The position numbers and the translations under genes were made by a program. 64,000 bases of DNA, from NCBI GenBank assembly GCA_964593455.1, contig CAZQHK010000027.1:1-64000 (forward strand), in the 5' to 3' direction. Below the pieces are notes generated by a model. That model saw only the letters and a program-made list of their open reading frames with translations, was not told the DNA's origin and did not search any database. Shown piece by piece: positions 52,994-61,547 of this stretch (position 1 is its first letter; every line of letters starts with the position of its first letter). The DNA comes from CAZQHK01 sp964593455. GTDB taxonomy: Bacteria > Muiribacteriota > CAYSPT01.

Positions 52994-54276
52994 GCAAGAG
53001 TCGTCACGAATTTCTTCCCGTAGATGAACAGATGAAAATATTAGGGCGGGGAAACGCTGACATTATTGCCAGTGAAGAGCTCGAGGAACGGCTGGAACAG
53101 TCGAGGAAAGAAGGCCGTCCGCTGACGGTCAAGTGGGGAGCCGATCCCTCGGCGCCTGATATTCATTTGGGGCATGCGGTACAACTCATCAAACTCAGGC
53201 AGTTTCAAGATCTTGGTCACAAGGTTATATTTCTTATCGGTGATTTCACCGGCTTGATCGGTGATCCGACCGGTCGTTCCAAGACCCGGGAACCTCTAAC
53301 CAGAGAGCAGGTGGAGCTGAACGCGGAGAGTTATCGCCGGCAAGTGGCGAAGATACTCAAGCTTGAACCCGAGGTTTTTGAAGTAGTTTATAACTCATCC
53401 TGGCTGGGAAAAATGAACTTTGCGGACGTTCTTCGTCTCACTGCCAAGTATACAGTAGCCAGGATGCTCGAACGGGACGATTTCGCCAAGCGGTATTCCA
53501 CCGGTGTTCCGATCAGCATCTGCGAGTTTCTCTACCCGCTTATGCAGGGATATGATTCGGTGGCTCTGAAGTGTGACGTCGAACTGGGGGGGACGGACCA
53601 GACATTCAACCTGCTGGTAGGCCGTGATCTACAGCGGGAAGCCGGGCAGATTCCCCAGGTTGTTATAACACTTCCTCTCCTGGTCGGTACCGATGGAGTT
53701 CAAAAAATGAGCAAATCCCTGGGAAACTATGTGGGGATAACCGAAAGCGCCGATCAGATCTACGGGAAAATCATGTCTATTCCGGACGCTTATCCACAGT
53801 TTTCGGAGCGCGGCCCTTTCGGACTCATACTCGATTATTTCTTGCTGTGTACCGAAATTTCCCAGGACAGAATCGAATCCATCAAGAACGGTCTGGAAAT
53901 GGGCAAGCTTCATCCCAAGAACGTTAAATCGAACCTGGCTCAAACGTTGGCGGCCAGGTATACGACACAGGATGACGCCGTCCGGGCCGCAAAGCAGTTC
54001 GAGAATGTGTTCGCCAGGCATGAACTGCCTGACAATTTGCCGGTTGTTTCTTTGCCGGTAGCAGAATTGAATAATAACACGATCTGGATCATTAAACTGC
54101 TGCGCTCGGCCGGGTTTGCTTCTTCCAACGGTGAGGCCCGCCGCCTGGCAGACGGGGGTGCGGTGCGTCTCGACGGGGAGCGGGTATCGGGATCGGATGT
54201 TGATGTCAAGATAGAAACCGGCGCTGTCCTCCAGGTTGGAAAACGTCGGTTTGCCCGCCTGGAAATCGAGAATTGA
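52990..54276 (+). CDS. tyrS: Tyrosyl-tRNA synthetase
   Basis: A 428-residue class I synthetase. HIGH motif is HLGH at 59-62 in DIHLGHAVQLIKL; the tyrosine-binding region includes GGTDQTFNLLVGRDLQ; KMSKS lies at 239-243. The C-terminal S4 RNA-binding domain (about 360-428: SAGFASSNGEARRLADGGAVRLDG) is present. The KMSKS form and S4 domain mark the TyrZ-like bacterial subtype. It overlaps valS by 4 bp and is followed 7 bp later by the NTF2-like membrane protein, so the synthetases share an operon with apparently unrelated membrane proteins. Confidence 0.96.
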   Translation: MSKSRHEFLPVDEQMKILGRGNADIIASEELEERLEQSRKEGRPLTVKWGADPSAPDIHLGHAVQLIKLRQFQDLGHKVIFLIGDFTGLIGDPTGRSKTREPLTREQVELNAESYRRQVAKILKLEPEVFEVVYNSSWLGKMNFADVLRLTAKYTVARMLERDDFAKRYSTGVPISICEFLYPLMQGYDSVALKCDVELGGTDQTFNLLVGRDLQREAGQIPQVVITLPLLVGTDGVQKMSKSLGNYVGITESADQIYGKIMSIPDAYPQFSERGPFGLILDYFLLCTEISQDRIESIKNGLEMGKLHPKNVKSNLAQTLAARYTTQDDAVRAAKQFENVFARHELPDNLPVVSLPVAELNNNTIWIIKLLRSAGFASSNGEARRLADGGAVRLDGERVSGSDVDVKIETGAVLQVGKRRFARLEIEN

Positions 54277-54283
54277 TTGATTT

Positions 54284-55276
54284 ATGGTTCCACCAAAAAA
54301 CGGTATCAATAAAACTGTTATCGGTGTAAAGGTTCCTTTGGAGCCGGAGAAGGAATCTTTACCTTCGAAGATGCAGTTTGTTGCCGGTACCCGGAAAAAG
54401 TCGTATCTATGGCTGTGGGTCGGACTGACCGTTGTTCTGATTGTAGCCGCCGCGGCTGTCATTCTCTGGCTAACCGCGCCTCTATGGTTTGATCAGGTGC
54501 TTTCTCTGGTGCAGGGCAGTGAAGGAGCATTCCTGTCGCTTGATGTTCACGTGTGTGATTCAAAAGGACAGGTGCTTCCCGGGTCATCTGTGGGCGTTCC
54601 ATCGAGCAAGCAGTGGTTCCGCTCGGATTCCAGTGGAGTGGTAACGATCAAGCTAGCCGGTTCCGGAATCGAGATCGTTGTTTTTAAGGAGCAATACGTG
54701 CCGGTACAGGTTACCATCACCGATGCTATTATTGCCCGCGGACACCCTATCGCCGTGGAACTGGAGGCTGTTTCCGGAAGTACCGAGACGGCAATGGTAG
54801 TGAAGGGGCCTGATCCGGATAGCCATCCCGATAACGATAGTAATTCGTCAATAAAGACCGATCCCGGCAGTAAAAAACATGATAAACAGCCGGTTAAACA
54901 GCCTGCTGAAAAAGGGTTGTCTCCCCGGGAACAGGTGGAAAAATTTCACGATGATTATGTCTCTGCATACAACCAACGTGATTTGGAGAAGTACATGGCT
55001 TGTTATTCGAATCAAGCTTTTGGCGAGCGTCGGTGGCAGGAGCTAAAAACTCGTTTCGACCGAGAATTCAAAGTGGCGGGAGAGGTCAAGATGGTGGTAG
55101 AAAAACGCACTATCGGCGCCAAAGAAAAAGCGGCCAGGATTGATTGGATCTATCATTTTGAAGGAAAAACCGTAGCCGGCGGATTGATTACCGCGGATAT
55201 TTCCCGGGCAAAACGAAGTGATTTTATGAGGTGTGAAAACGGGAAATGGAGAATCATCAAGTCCGATGAACGTTAG
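54284..55276 (+). CDS. Membrane protein with NTF2-like C-terminal domain
   Basis: A 330-residue protein with a single membrane segment (about 41-66). The following region (about 84-165) is a carboxypeptidase-regulatory-like beta domain (LDVHVCDSKGQVLPGSSVGVP), then a linker rich in Asp, Ser, Pro and Lys (about 170-215), and a SnoaL/DUF4440-type NTF2-like domain (about 218-330: EQVEKFHDDYVSAYNQRDLEKYMACYS). It starts 7 bp after tyrS and has a weak ribosome site, so it is translated by coupling. The NTF2-like fold often forms a ligand pocket in dimers. Function unknown. Confidence 0.72.
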   Translation: MVPPKNGINKTVIGVKVPLEPEKESLPSKMQFVAGTRKKSYLWLWVGLTVVLIVAAAAVILWLTAPLWFDQVLSLVQGSEGAFLSLDVHVCDSKGQVLPGSSVGVPSSKQWFRSDSSGVVTIKLAGSGIEIVVFKEQYVPVQVTITDAIIARGHPIAVELEAVSGSTETAMVVKGPDPDSHPDNDSNSSIKTDPGSKKHDKQPVKQPAEKGLSPREQVEKFHDDYVSAYNQRDLEKYMACYSNQAFGERRWQELKTRFDREFKVAGEVKMVVEKRTIGAKEKAARIDWIYHFEGKTVAGGLITADISRAKRSDFMRCENGKWRIIKSDER

Positions 55277-55292
55277 GAACAGGTACATAACC

Positions 55293-57218
55293 ATGAATAC
55301 GAAAATAACTATTCCCACCTATCTTCTGCTTATCTTTGTTGCCATTTTCCAGGGACATTCTGCCGTCAATGCCGAGGTTTTGTTTTACACTCCCGAGACG
55401 TCCGACCTTAATAACGAGTTTGTTAACGCGCTTTTAATCAGTGACGACGGGGGACTCTTGGTCGGCACGGACAACGGGGTTGTTAAATTCGATTTTCAGC
55501 ATGGAATCATGCCGGTACCGTTCACTCCTTCTGCCTCTATTATCACCGCTTTTGCATCTGGACCTGACAGGCTCTGGATTGGAACTTATGGTAACGGGCT
55601 TTTCTGCTGCACTCTTGACGGTTTCAAACAGTACCGCCAAAGTGAGAAAGGCCTGATCGGCGATTTCGTTACCAGCCTTTCCTATGATCATCAGCAGGAG
55701 GAGCTTTGGATCGGAACAAAACGTGGCTTGTCGTGTTTGAAAGGAGATTCTTTCACATCGTTTACCCGTCTTGAGGGACTGCCGGAAAACCATATCAGGG
55801 ATGTAGTATCGGAAAACGGCCGGGTGTGGGCGGCTACCGATGCAGGCGTAACTAAAATAACGCCTTCAGGCCAGTGGGAACCTTTCCCGTCCGGGCGGGA
55901 AATCAGTTGGGTTACATCGCTGGCTGTGGATGATAAAGGGGTCTGGATCGGTACGCGGGAGGGACTCCATTACGTTACTGCCACCGGAATTCGTCCATTT
56001 ACTCCCGCCAACAGTGGTCTACCGCATCGACACGTGGAGGATGTAGTTGTCCATGGGCAAAAACTGTGGGTGTCGACGCTGGGAGGTGCCACCGTATTTG
56101 ACGGTATTTTATGGAAACATCTCGAACTGGCTCCGGGGACGTCCTCGCCTCCCACCGGACCTCTAGCAGTCGGAGCCAATCGTGTGTGGCTGTCGGTTCC
56201 CGGATATGGATTAGCGGTCAAGGCCGCCGATGAAGCTGCGCTTCCTCTTGTACGGCCCAGTGAACGCGGGAAACGCTACGGTATTCTGGAGCGCATTCGG
56301 GAACGGGAACGCGGATTGGCAAAACTCTGGTTCCGTTACGGGAAGATAGACGGGTTACCTTCGGAGAAGGTTACGGCGCTCGTCCCGGATGAGTTGTCCT
56401 ACGACGGAAAACAGGTTTTATGGGCCGGAACAACTGCCGGTGTGGCCCGGTTTGACGGGATGGTTTTCGAAACCTTTGAGGAAGAGGCGCCGTTACTCTA
56501 CAAGTGGGAAACAACGTCTATCGTGCTTGACCAGGTCCCTCCCGGATCAAGAAAATTCGTCTGGTTCGGTACCCGGGGTGGAGGGATTTTTGCTTTCGAT
56601 GGAGAAAACTGGGTTCATTTCGGAACGCTCGAAGGTCTGCCTGACAACGTCATTCTGTGTATGGTACGGGATGGTCAGCGGCTTTGGGTCGGGACGCGAA
56701 AAGGACTCTGTCTCTTCGACGGCAATTCCTGGACTATTTATAACCGGGAAAAGGGTCTTGGTGGTGAGACCATCTACGCTATTCACGTCACCAACTCCGG
56801 AGTGTGGATTGGAACGGATATCGGCGTATCCTTGTTTGACGGAAGAACGTTTCGCAACTTTACCATGTGGGATGGGCTTCCGGGGTTGAGGATACAGGCA
56901 ATCGGCCGGTTTGGCGAGATCATGTGGTTAGGAGCTCTCCGGGGGGGGCTGGGAACGTGCAAAGGTAATGTTTTCAAATCTTTTCCCTCTGAAAAACTCC
57001 TGGCTGGTCGGGGAATCAACCATTTTTTCTCAGATAGTGATTCGCTCTGGATGGCTACGTCTGACGGTGCCTTCCGATACCATTCCCAGGGCTGGCACCA
57101 GTTTGGAACCGCTGATGGTGAGCTTCCAAGCGGTCCGGTAAACGATATTTTCGCGACACCGAACGTGGCCTGGTTCGCTACCGATAACGGTCTGGTACGT
57201 CATTTACTGCGGCGTTAA
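55293..57218 (+). CDS. Secreted Reg_prop beta-propeller protein
   Basis: A 641-residue exported protein with signal peptide (1-27, ending SAVNA). The mature part consists of about a dozen Reg_prop (two-component regulator propeller) repeats: LWIGTYGNGLFCC, LWIGTKRGLSCL, VWIGTREGLHYVT, LWVGTRKGLCLFDG and similar. In hybrid sensor kinases such a propeller is the periplasmic ligand-binding part, but here no membrane segment, kinase or GGDEF domain follows. The ATG at 55293 is chosen because it starts the signal peptide; upstream ATGs overlap the previous gene. It is the last gene of the valS-tyrS operon. Confidence 0.82.
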   Translation: MNTKITIPTYLLLIFVAIFQGHSAVNAEVLFYTPETSDLNNEFVNALLISDDGGLLVGTDNGVVKFDFQHGIMPVPFTPSASIITAFASGPDRLWIGTYGNGLFCCTLDGFKQYRQSEKGLIGDFVTSLSYDHQQEELWIGTKRGLSCLKGDSFTSFTRLEGLPENHIRDVVSENGRVWAATDAGVTKITPSGQWEPFPSGREISWVTSLAVDDKGVWIGTREGLHYVTATGIRPFTPANSGLPHRHVEDVVVHGQKLWVSTLGGATVFDGILWKHLELAPGTSSPPTGPLAVGANRVWLSVPGYGLAVKAADEAALPLVRPSERGKRYGILERIRERERGLAKLWFRYGKIDGLPSEKVTALVPDELSYDGKQVLWAGTTAGVARFDGMVFETFEEEAPLLYKWETTSIVLDQVPPGSRKFVWFGTRGGGIFAFDGENWVHFGTLEGLPDNVILCMVRDGQRLWVGTRKGLCLFDGNSWTIYNREKGLGGETIYAIHVTNSGVWIGTDIGVSLFDGRTFRNFTMWDGLPGLRIQAIGRFGEIMWLGALRGGLGTCKGNVFKSFPSEKLLAGRGINHFFSDSDSLWMATSDGAFRYHSQGWHQFGTADGELPSGPVNDIFATPNVAWFATDNGLVRHLLRR

Positions 57219-57436
57219 CCACCTTACTCGATCTTAACAATCTCCAACTTCACTTTCGACACTGAAGCTGTTTCTGAACTGTTTGATGCTGTTGAAGGTT
57301 GATCCGCCGGTCGAGTCGGCGGATGGCTGATGAATTACTCGAGTTAGAATCACGTGTTGAACATTCCTGTTAATAAACCGCGTTTTTTACCGATACCAAC
57401 ACTAACAACAGTCTAAAATCTATCGTTGTAGTGGGG

Positions 57437-58477
57437 ATGCGTGTACCTGAAATGTCTGCGAAAAGTAAGCGGGATAGAGTGAAACTGAACTTCGTCAGAA
57501 CAGCTTCGCTGTGTCTTACCGGGGTATGCCGCAACGCCTGCACCTACTGTTTGACCGTGGAACCGGTCCAGGAGGAGGGTAATCTCAAACCCGAGGCCGA
57601 GATAAGGGAACTCATGGATAAGGCCGTGGAACAGGGAGCTACTCGTATGGTGATCGTCTCAGGCGAGTGGCCAGACCGGGACAAACGGGTCCTTAAAGAA
57701 ATCAAGGCACGTGGACATGGCAGTTATATCAGTTACCTGGAAGATCTTTGCCGGCGTTCCCTGGAGCTAGGAATGGTACCGCTGCTCTGCGTGGGATATC
57801 TGTTCAAAGAAGACCTGCTGCGTCTCCGCAACTATATAGGCGGGATCCTAGTGGTGCTGGAATCGGTTGAGCGCGGAGTGGAGGAGCACCGTAACGCTCC
57901 GGGGAAAGACCCCAAACTCCGGATGAATTTCATGGAGACCGCTGCCCGCCTCAAAATACCGGTCACCACGGGAGTCATGGTCGGACGAAGTATACCCGTT
58001 CAGCGATGGCACAATGCGATGACTATCATCAAGAACTTCCAAAACGAGTGGGGAGCGGTGCAGGAACTGCTCATCCAGTGTTTGATTACTCTCGATAATG
58101 ATGGGGAGATGAGTGAAGCTATGGATGTGGAGAGCGTGATGGCGGCAGTGCGGGAAGCCCGGCGCCGTTTTCCGGGTCTTCGTATCTCCATCGGATGGCG
58201 GGCCGGCCTGGCCATGCAATCAGACCTTGAAACAAATGAAGGACTTCTGTTTTCCGACCTTCACGATCACCATTCTTTGATTTTCGATTCACTGCCTAGC
58301 TCGCTGCTGGATGCTGTCAAGGAAGTTCTCTCTCAAAATCCCATCCTTAAAAAGCGTTTTTCCTTCAGGGAACGGCTGCCCATTAGCGTCAAACTTCTCA
58401 ATCACGGTTTTTATCCGCAGGCGGTTCGCAGCTGGGTTCAGCGTCGTCTGGCCAGGAAGAAATCGGTGGCCCGGTAG
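57437..58477 (+). CDS. CofG-like radical SAM protein
   Basis: A 346-residue radical SAM enzyme. The cluster motif is Cys-X3-Cys-X2-Cys (CRNACTYC). The following sequence matches the CofG subunit of deazaflavin (F420/FO) synthase in order: SGEWPDRD (compare GERP), a glycine-rich HGSYISYLEDLC, GMVPLLCVGYL, VVLESVERGVEEHRNAPGKDP (compare HxxSPGKxP), LKIPVTTGVMVG and AVQELLIQC. Residues beyond about 240 diverge. The usual partner CofH is not in the window. A GTG 6 bp upstream or an ATG 15 bp downstream are alternative starts. It stands alone. It may make a deazaflavin-related product or act on another substrate. Confidence 0.78.
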   Translation: MRVPEMSAKSKRDRVKLNFVRTASLCLTGVCRNACTYCLTVEPVQEEGNLKPEAEIRELMDKAVEQGATRMVIVSGEWPDRDKRVLKEIKARGHGSYISYLEDLCRRSLELGMVPLLCVGYLFKEDLLRLRNYIGGILVVLESVERGVEEHRNAPGKDPKLRMNFMETAARLKIPVTTGVMVGRSIPVQRWHNAMTIIKNFQNEWGAVQELLIQCLITLDNDGEMSEAMDVESVMAAVREARRRFPGLRISIGWRAGLAMQSDLETNEGLLFSDLHDHHSLIFDSLPSSLLDAVKEVLSQNPILKKRFSFRERLPISVKLLNHGFYPQAVRSWVQRRLARKKSVAR

Positions 58478-58583
58478 TCTTGACGTATCCTTCACCGTTT
58501 TTGTATGCTTAACCTACTTGCTGGTAAGCTGCGTTTATACATATGAATAAGCGTCTTTCATAACACCCGGATAAGGGCAGGAT

Positions 58584-60011
58584 ATGAATCTAGATGTTCA
58601 ACAAGGCTTAAATTTTCTAAAGAAGGAAAGCAGTTTTCTCAAAATCCGCGGTATCAGAAAGCTCGCTCAGAGCAAAGACCGGGATGCCCGTCGAATACTG
58701 CGTGAGTTCCTGGCTTCGAAACCGCCGCCGGAACTGGTGGAAGCCACTGAAGAAGCCATCGAAGAGCTGGAAAAATACTTCAATCTCATAGATTCCGTCA
58801 AGTTGGTTGACCGCAAGCAGACGGCGATAGATATGGAAGAAAAGGAACGGGAACGAGCGCTCAAGGTCTTCGATGATAAAATCCAGATCCTCGCCAGCCG
58901 GCTTTCCAAGGAAAAGAGCGAGTACGTCCGGGCCACGCTGGTGAAAGAGATCGGCCGTTTCAAGAACGTTTTTACCATCGACATTCTGATCGCGTATCTG
59001 CAAGATCCTGACGACCGTGTTCGGGCCAACACCGTGGAAGCGCTGACGATGATACGAAGTCCTCTTATCATTCCCCACATTGCCCCGTTGCTGAGTGATC
59101 CCAACGGCCGGGTGAAAGCCAACGTTCTCAAAGCCCTCTGGACATTCGGCAGCCACGAAATATATCCATATCTTGAAAAGATGATGGCCACCGGCTCCCC
59201 TGCTGAAAAGAAAAGCGCCCTGTTCGTTCTAAAGAACATCAAGACTGTCGACTCCTACAGACTGGTCAAAGAATCGCTTAACGACCCGGATATGGAGGTC
59301 AGTGAGACAGCCCGCAAATTGCTGCCGGAGTTCGGTCTTATCGGTCTCACGAGCCTGATCGAGGGTCCCCTGGCATTCGCTAAGTCACGGGCTGTCCTGG
59401 TTGCCGTCGGTTCCTTGCTGCTGGTTATTATCGTGTTTACGGTGACGATCTACCTCATGAGCGGGCCCGAGGACATCCCAAAGAAGATTATTATTACCAG
59501 GCGTTCCAGTGACGGTGTAAAAAGGATAGTACACCGAGAGTTAGCACCGAAACTCGACAAAACAGAGGAGGGTGGCCGGGCTGCAGGTTTTTTCGAAAAC
59601 TTCGACTGCACCCCGGTTAATCCCAATATCCCCTCGGATCCATACGACCGAATGCAGTGGTACGCGAACAACAATGTCTACTATTGTGAGGCTTTGACGG
59701 CGTTTGGGACCAAAGACTTTGTTTTGACCAGGGATCTGCTGCTGAAAGCGCTCGAGGAAGATCCTGAAAACCTGTGGCTTCAAGCGTACTGTCTCACCAT
59801 GTTGAGCAACTGTTACACCGAGCTTGGAGATAAGGAACAAGCTCAGAAAGCTTTTGATAAAGCTTCGGAGTATCTCCAGACAATTTTTGATGCCAAGGGT
59901 ATCGAAACCTGGACGCCAAAAGCTTACAGCGACACACTGAATGCAGGCTTTAGCTCTGTTGGAGAGGCCTGGAAAGCTGCCGGCCAGCCGGCTTTTGGAA
60001 ATAATCAATAA
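58584..60011 (+). CDS. HEAT/TPR membrane protein
   Basis: A 475-residue protein. The N-terminal cytoplasmic part (1-265) has HEAT repeats with the shared core RVRANTVEAL...GRVKANVLKALWTFG. A membrane segment lies at about 272-292 (SRAVLVAVGSLLLVIIVFTV). The periplasmic C-terminal part has a linker (about 300-360) and a TPR domain (about 375-445: LLLKALEEDPENLWLQAYCLTMLSNC). It lies 106 bp after the CofG-like gene and is convergent with the pseudopilin genes (23-bp gap). It may connect cytoplasmic and periplasmic partners of the pseudopilin system (inference). Confidence 0.78.
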   Translation: MNLDVQQGLNFLKKESSFLKIRGIRKLAQSKDRDARRILREFLASKPPPELVEATEEAIEELEKYFNLIDSVKLVDRKQTAIDMEEKERERALKVFDDKIQILASRLSKEKSEYVRATLVKEIGRFKNVFTIDILIAYLQDPDDRVRANTVEALTMIRSPLIIPHIAPLLSDPNGRVKANVLKALWTFGSHEIYPYLEKMMATGSPAEKKSALFVLKNIKTVDSYRLVKESLNDPDMEVSETARKLLPEFGLIGLTSLIEGPLAFAKSRAVLVAVGSLLLVIIVFTVTIYLMSGPEDIPKKIIITRRSSDGVKRIVHRELAPKLDKTEEGGRAAGFFENFDCTPVNPNIPSDPYDRMQWYANNNVYYCEALTAFGTKDFVLTRDLLLKALEEDPENLWLQAYCLTMLSNCYTELGDKEQAQKAFDKASEYLQTIFDAKGIETWTPKAYSDTLNAGFSSVGEAWKAAGQPAFGNNQ

Positions 60012-60034
60012 TTGCCACGTTATCCCTGCTGAAA

Positions 60035-60640
60035 TTAGGGGCTAGTAGTGTTAATGGTCGATTTCCACCGTTTATCCTGCCGGGCCAGTTCCCGGATAAC
60101 GACTGTCGTCCCTTCGTTAAACTCCACTCCTTCGTGCTGTGAGTAGGGAATGATTTTACCCGCCACGGTAATTGAGACTTTGCCTTTAAAAGGCTCCGGG
60201 GGCGCGCCGGTCCCCCCGCCGGTGATGGATATCTCTGGTACGAGAGAACACTCGGTGAGGTTCCGCGAGAGATACCGGTCACCGGAAGACTGCCCGCTTC
60301 TGACCAGGATATTTTCTTTGAAGGTATAGATAACCTCGCCGGCTTCGTTGTCGGCTCCCTGGGTAACCTCGAATCGTAAGTCCCACGATTCTCCCGAGCG
60401 TTCGGTACCCTCGACGAAATCCTCGTCGAAAGATCCTTTGATACCTGCGCTCAGATCCATATTGAGATGGTCGAGTATGAGACGGATCTCCTGTTCCAGC
60501 CGGTGTTTAGCCGAAGTGATCCGGGCGTTTCTCCGGCTGTGGATGATGATGTACCAGATTCCCGCCACCACGAATGCGAGGATGGCGCAGCTGATCAACA
60601 GCTCAATCAGCGTAAAAGCTCTCCGTTTTGATAGATCCAA
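60035..60640 (-). CDS. Type IV pilin-like minor pseudopilin (PilW/GspJ type), second set
   Basis: A 201-residue prepilin with the signature RRAFTLIELLISCAILAF; Phe9 is the first mature residue and Glu13 is at +5. Residue -1 is Ala instead of the usual Gly, which may slow peptidase cleavage. The start is TTG at 60640 with a distant GGAGG. The soluble domain is beta-rich (about 80-195). It is the last of three genes (61519, 60684, 60035). Confidence 0.78.
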   Translation of the reverse strand: MDLSKRRAFTLIELLISCAILAFVVAGIWYIIIHSRRNARITSAKHRLEQEIRLILDHLNMDLSAGIKGSFDEDFVEGTERSGESWDLRFEVTQGADNEAGEVIYTFKENILVRSGQSSGDRYLSRNLTECSLVPEISITGGGTGAPPEPFKGKVSITVAGKIIPYSQHEGVEFNEGTTVVIRELARQDKRWKSTINTTSP

Positions 60641-60683
60641 TTGTTTCAGCGGGAAGACCTCCTCGTATTATCAGTTTTTCCGG

Positions 60684-61547
60684 TTATTCAGCGGATTCAT
60701 CTTCTGGCGGGTGGAGGATGTCATTGATTTCGTTCCGGGCGCGGTTTGCTTTTGCCGTATCCTCATTTCCCTCGGCTTTCTGCAGCTCAAGCCGCAATTC
60801 AACGAGTTTCTTCCGCGTGCTCTCGGTGCTGGGATCGTCTTTGTTGTCCTTGATGTACTGGTCTACTTCCGAGTAGATACCGCCGGCTTCATCTCCCAGA
60901 TAATAATCGCCGTCCATATCCTCGTCATCTGCATCAGGGGTACCGGTTCCCGTGTCCGGTCCCAGGTCTGTACCGGCTCCCGATCCGGACCCGGATCCGG
61001 TTCCCGTTCCGGGATCGGCGGTAGTACCGGTCATGACCCAGGTGATGGGGGTGGGGTTGACGATCATCCGGCTGAGTTTAACGGTTCGTTCCATCTCTTC
61101 GCTGGAGCCGACGTCCCCGGTTCCCTTGATGTCGGTCCAGGAAACATTAATATTGAGCTGTATGTGGTTCTCATCATCACCGGGCACGAGCTTTGCCTCC
61201 GCTTCGAACCGCACGTATTCATCTTTTGCCATTTCATCGCTGGTAAGCGGATACAGGTCGGTTAAATCTCCTGCACCACCAGCAGTTTCCTCTAGCAGCT
61301 TAAAATCCTGGTGTGCTACCTCGTCGCAGATGCCGGAGGCAAACTTGGTGGCTATGGACCGGTTGTTCATGGACTCGGTTGAGCGGGATGAGAATTTGAA
61401 TACTCCGAACAACGGGATCAGGGCTACCACGATGATGACCGCGGCAATGATTATCTCCATCAGGGAAAATCCCCGGCCGTCCGGCCGAGTATGATTCAGG
61501 GAACAGGAGAACCTGGTATCAGGGAGTGGCATTGGGTATCCCTCCAT
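60684..61547 (-). CDS. Type IV pilin-like minor pseudopilin (PilV/GspI type), second set
   Basis: A 287-residue prepilin. The cleavage site is Gly26-Phe27 in RGFSLMEIIIAAVII with Glu31 at +5; the leader before it is rather long. The mature domain is followed by a Gly/Ser/Thr-rich linker (about 180-205, repeats of GTGTG and GSGSG) and a C-terminal charged helix (about 220-285). It overlaps the preceding gene by 29 bp, so expression is coupled. Confidence 0.78.
   Translation of the reverse strand: MEGYPMPLPDTRFSCSLNHTRPDGRGFSLMEIIIAAVIIVVALIPLFGVFKFSSRSTESMNNRSIATKFASGICDEVAHQDFKLLEETAGGAGDLTDLYPLTSDEMAKDEYVRFEAEAKLVPGDDENHIQLNINVSWTDIKGTGDVGSSEEMERTVKLSRMIVNPTPITWVMTGTTADPGTGTGSGSGSGAGTDLGPDTGTGTPDADDEDMDGDYYLGDEAGGIYSEVDQYIKDNKDDPSTESTRKKLVELRLELQKAEGNEDTAKANRARNEINDILHPPEDESAE

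Noticed and set aside
57302..57346. A hairpin (ATCCGCCG/CGGCGGAT) and a nearby GAATTACTCGAGTTAG as a terminator or repeat remnant
   Set aside because: There is no T-run after the stem, and the match to the repeat ends (15 of 18) is too weak without a partner end.
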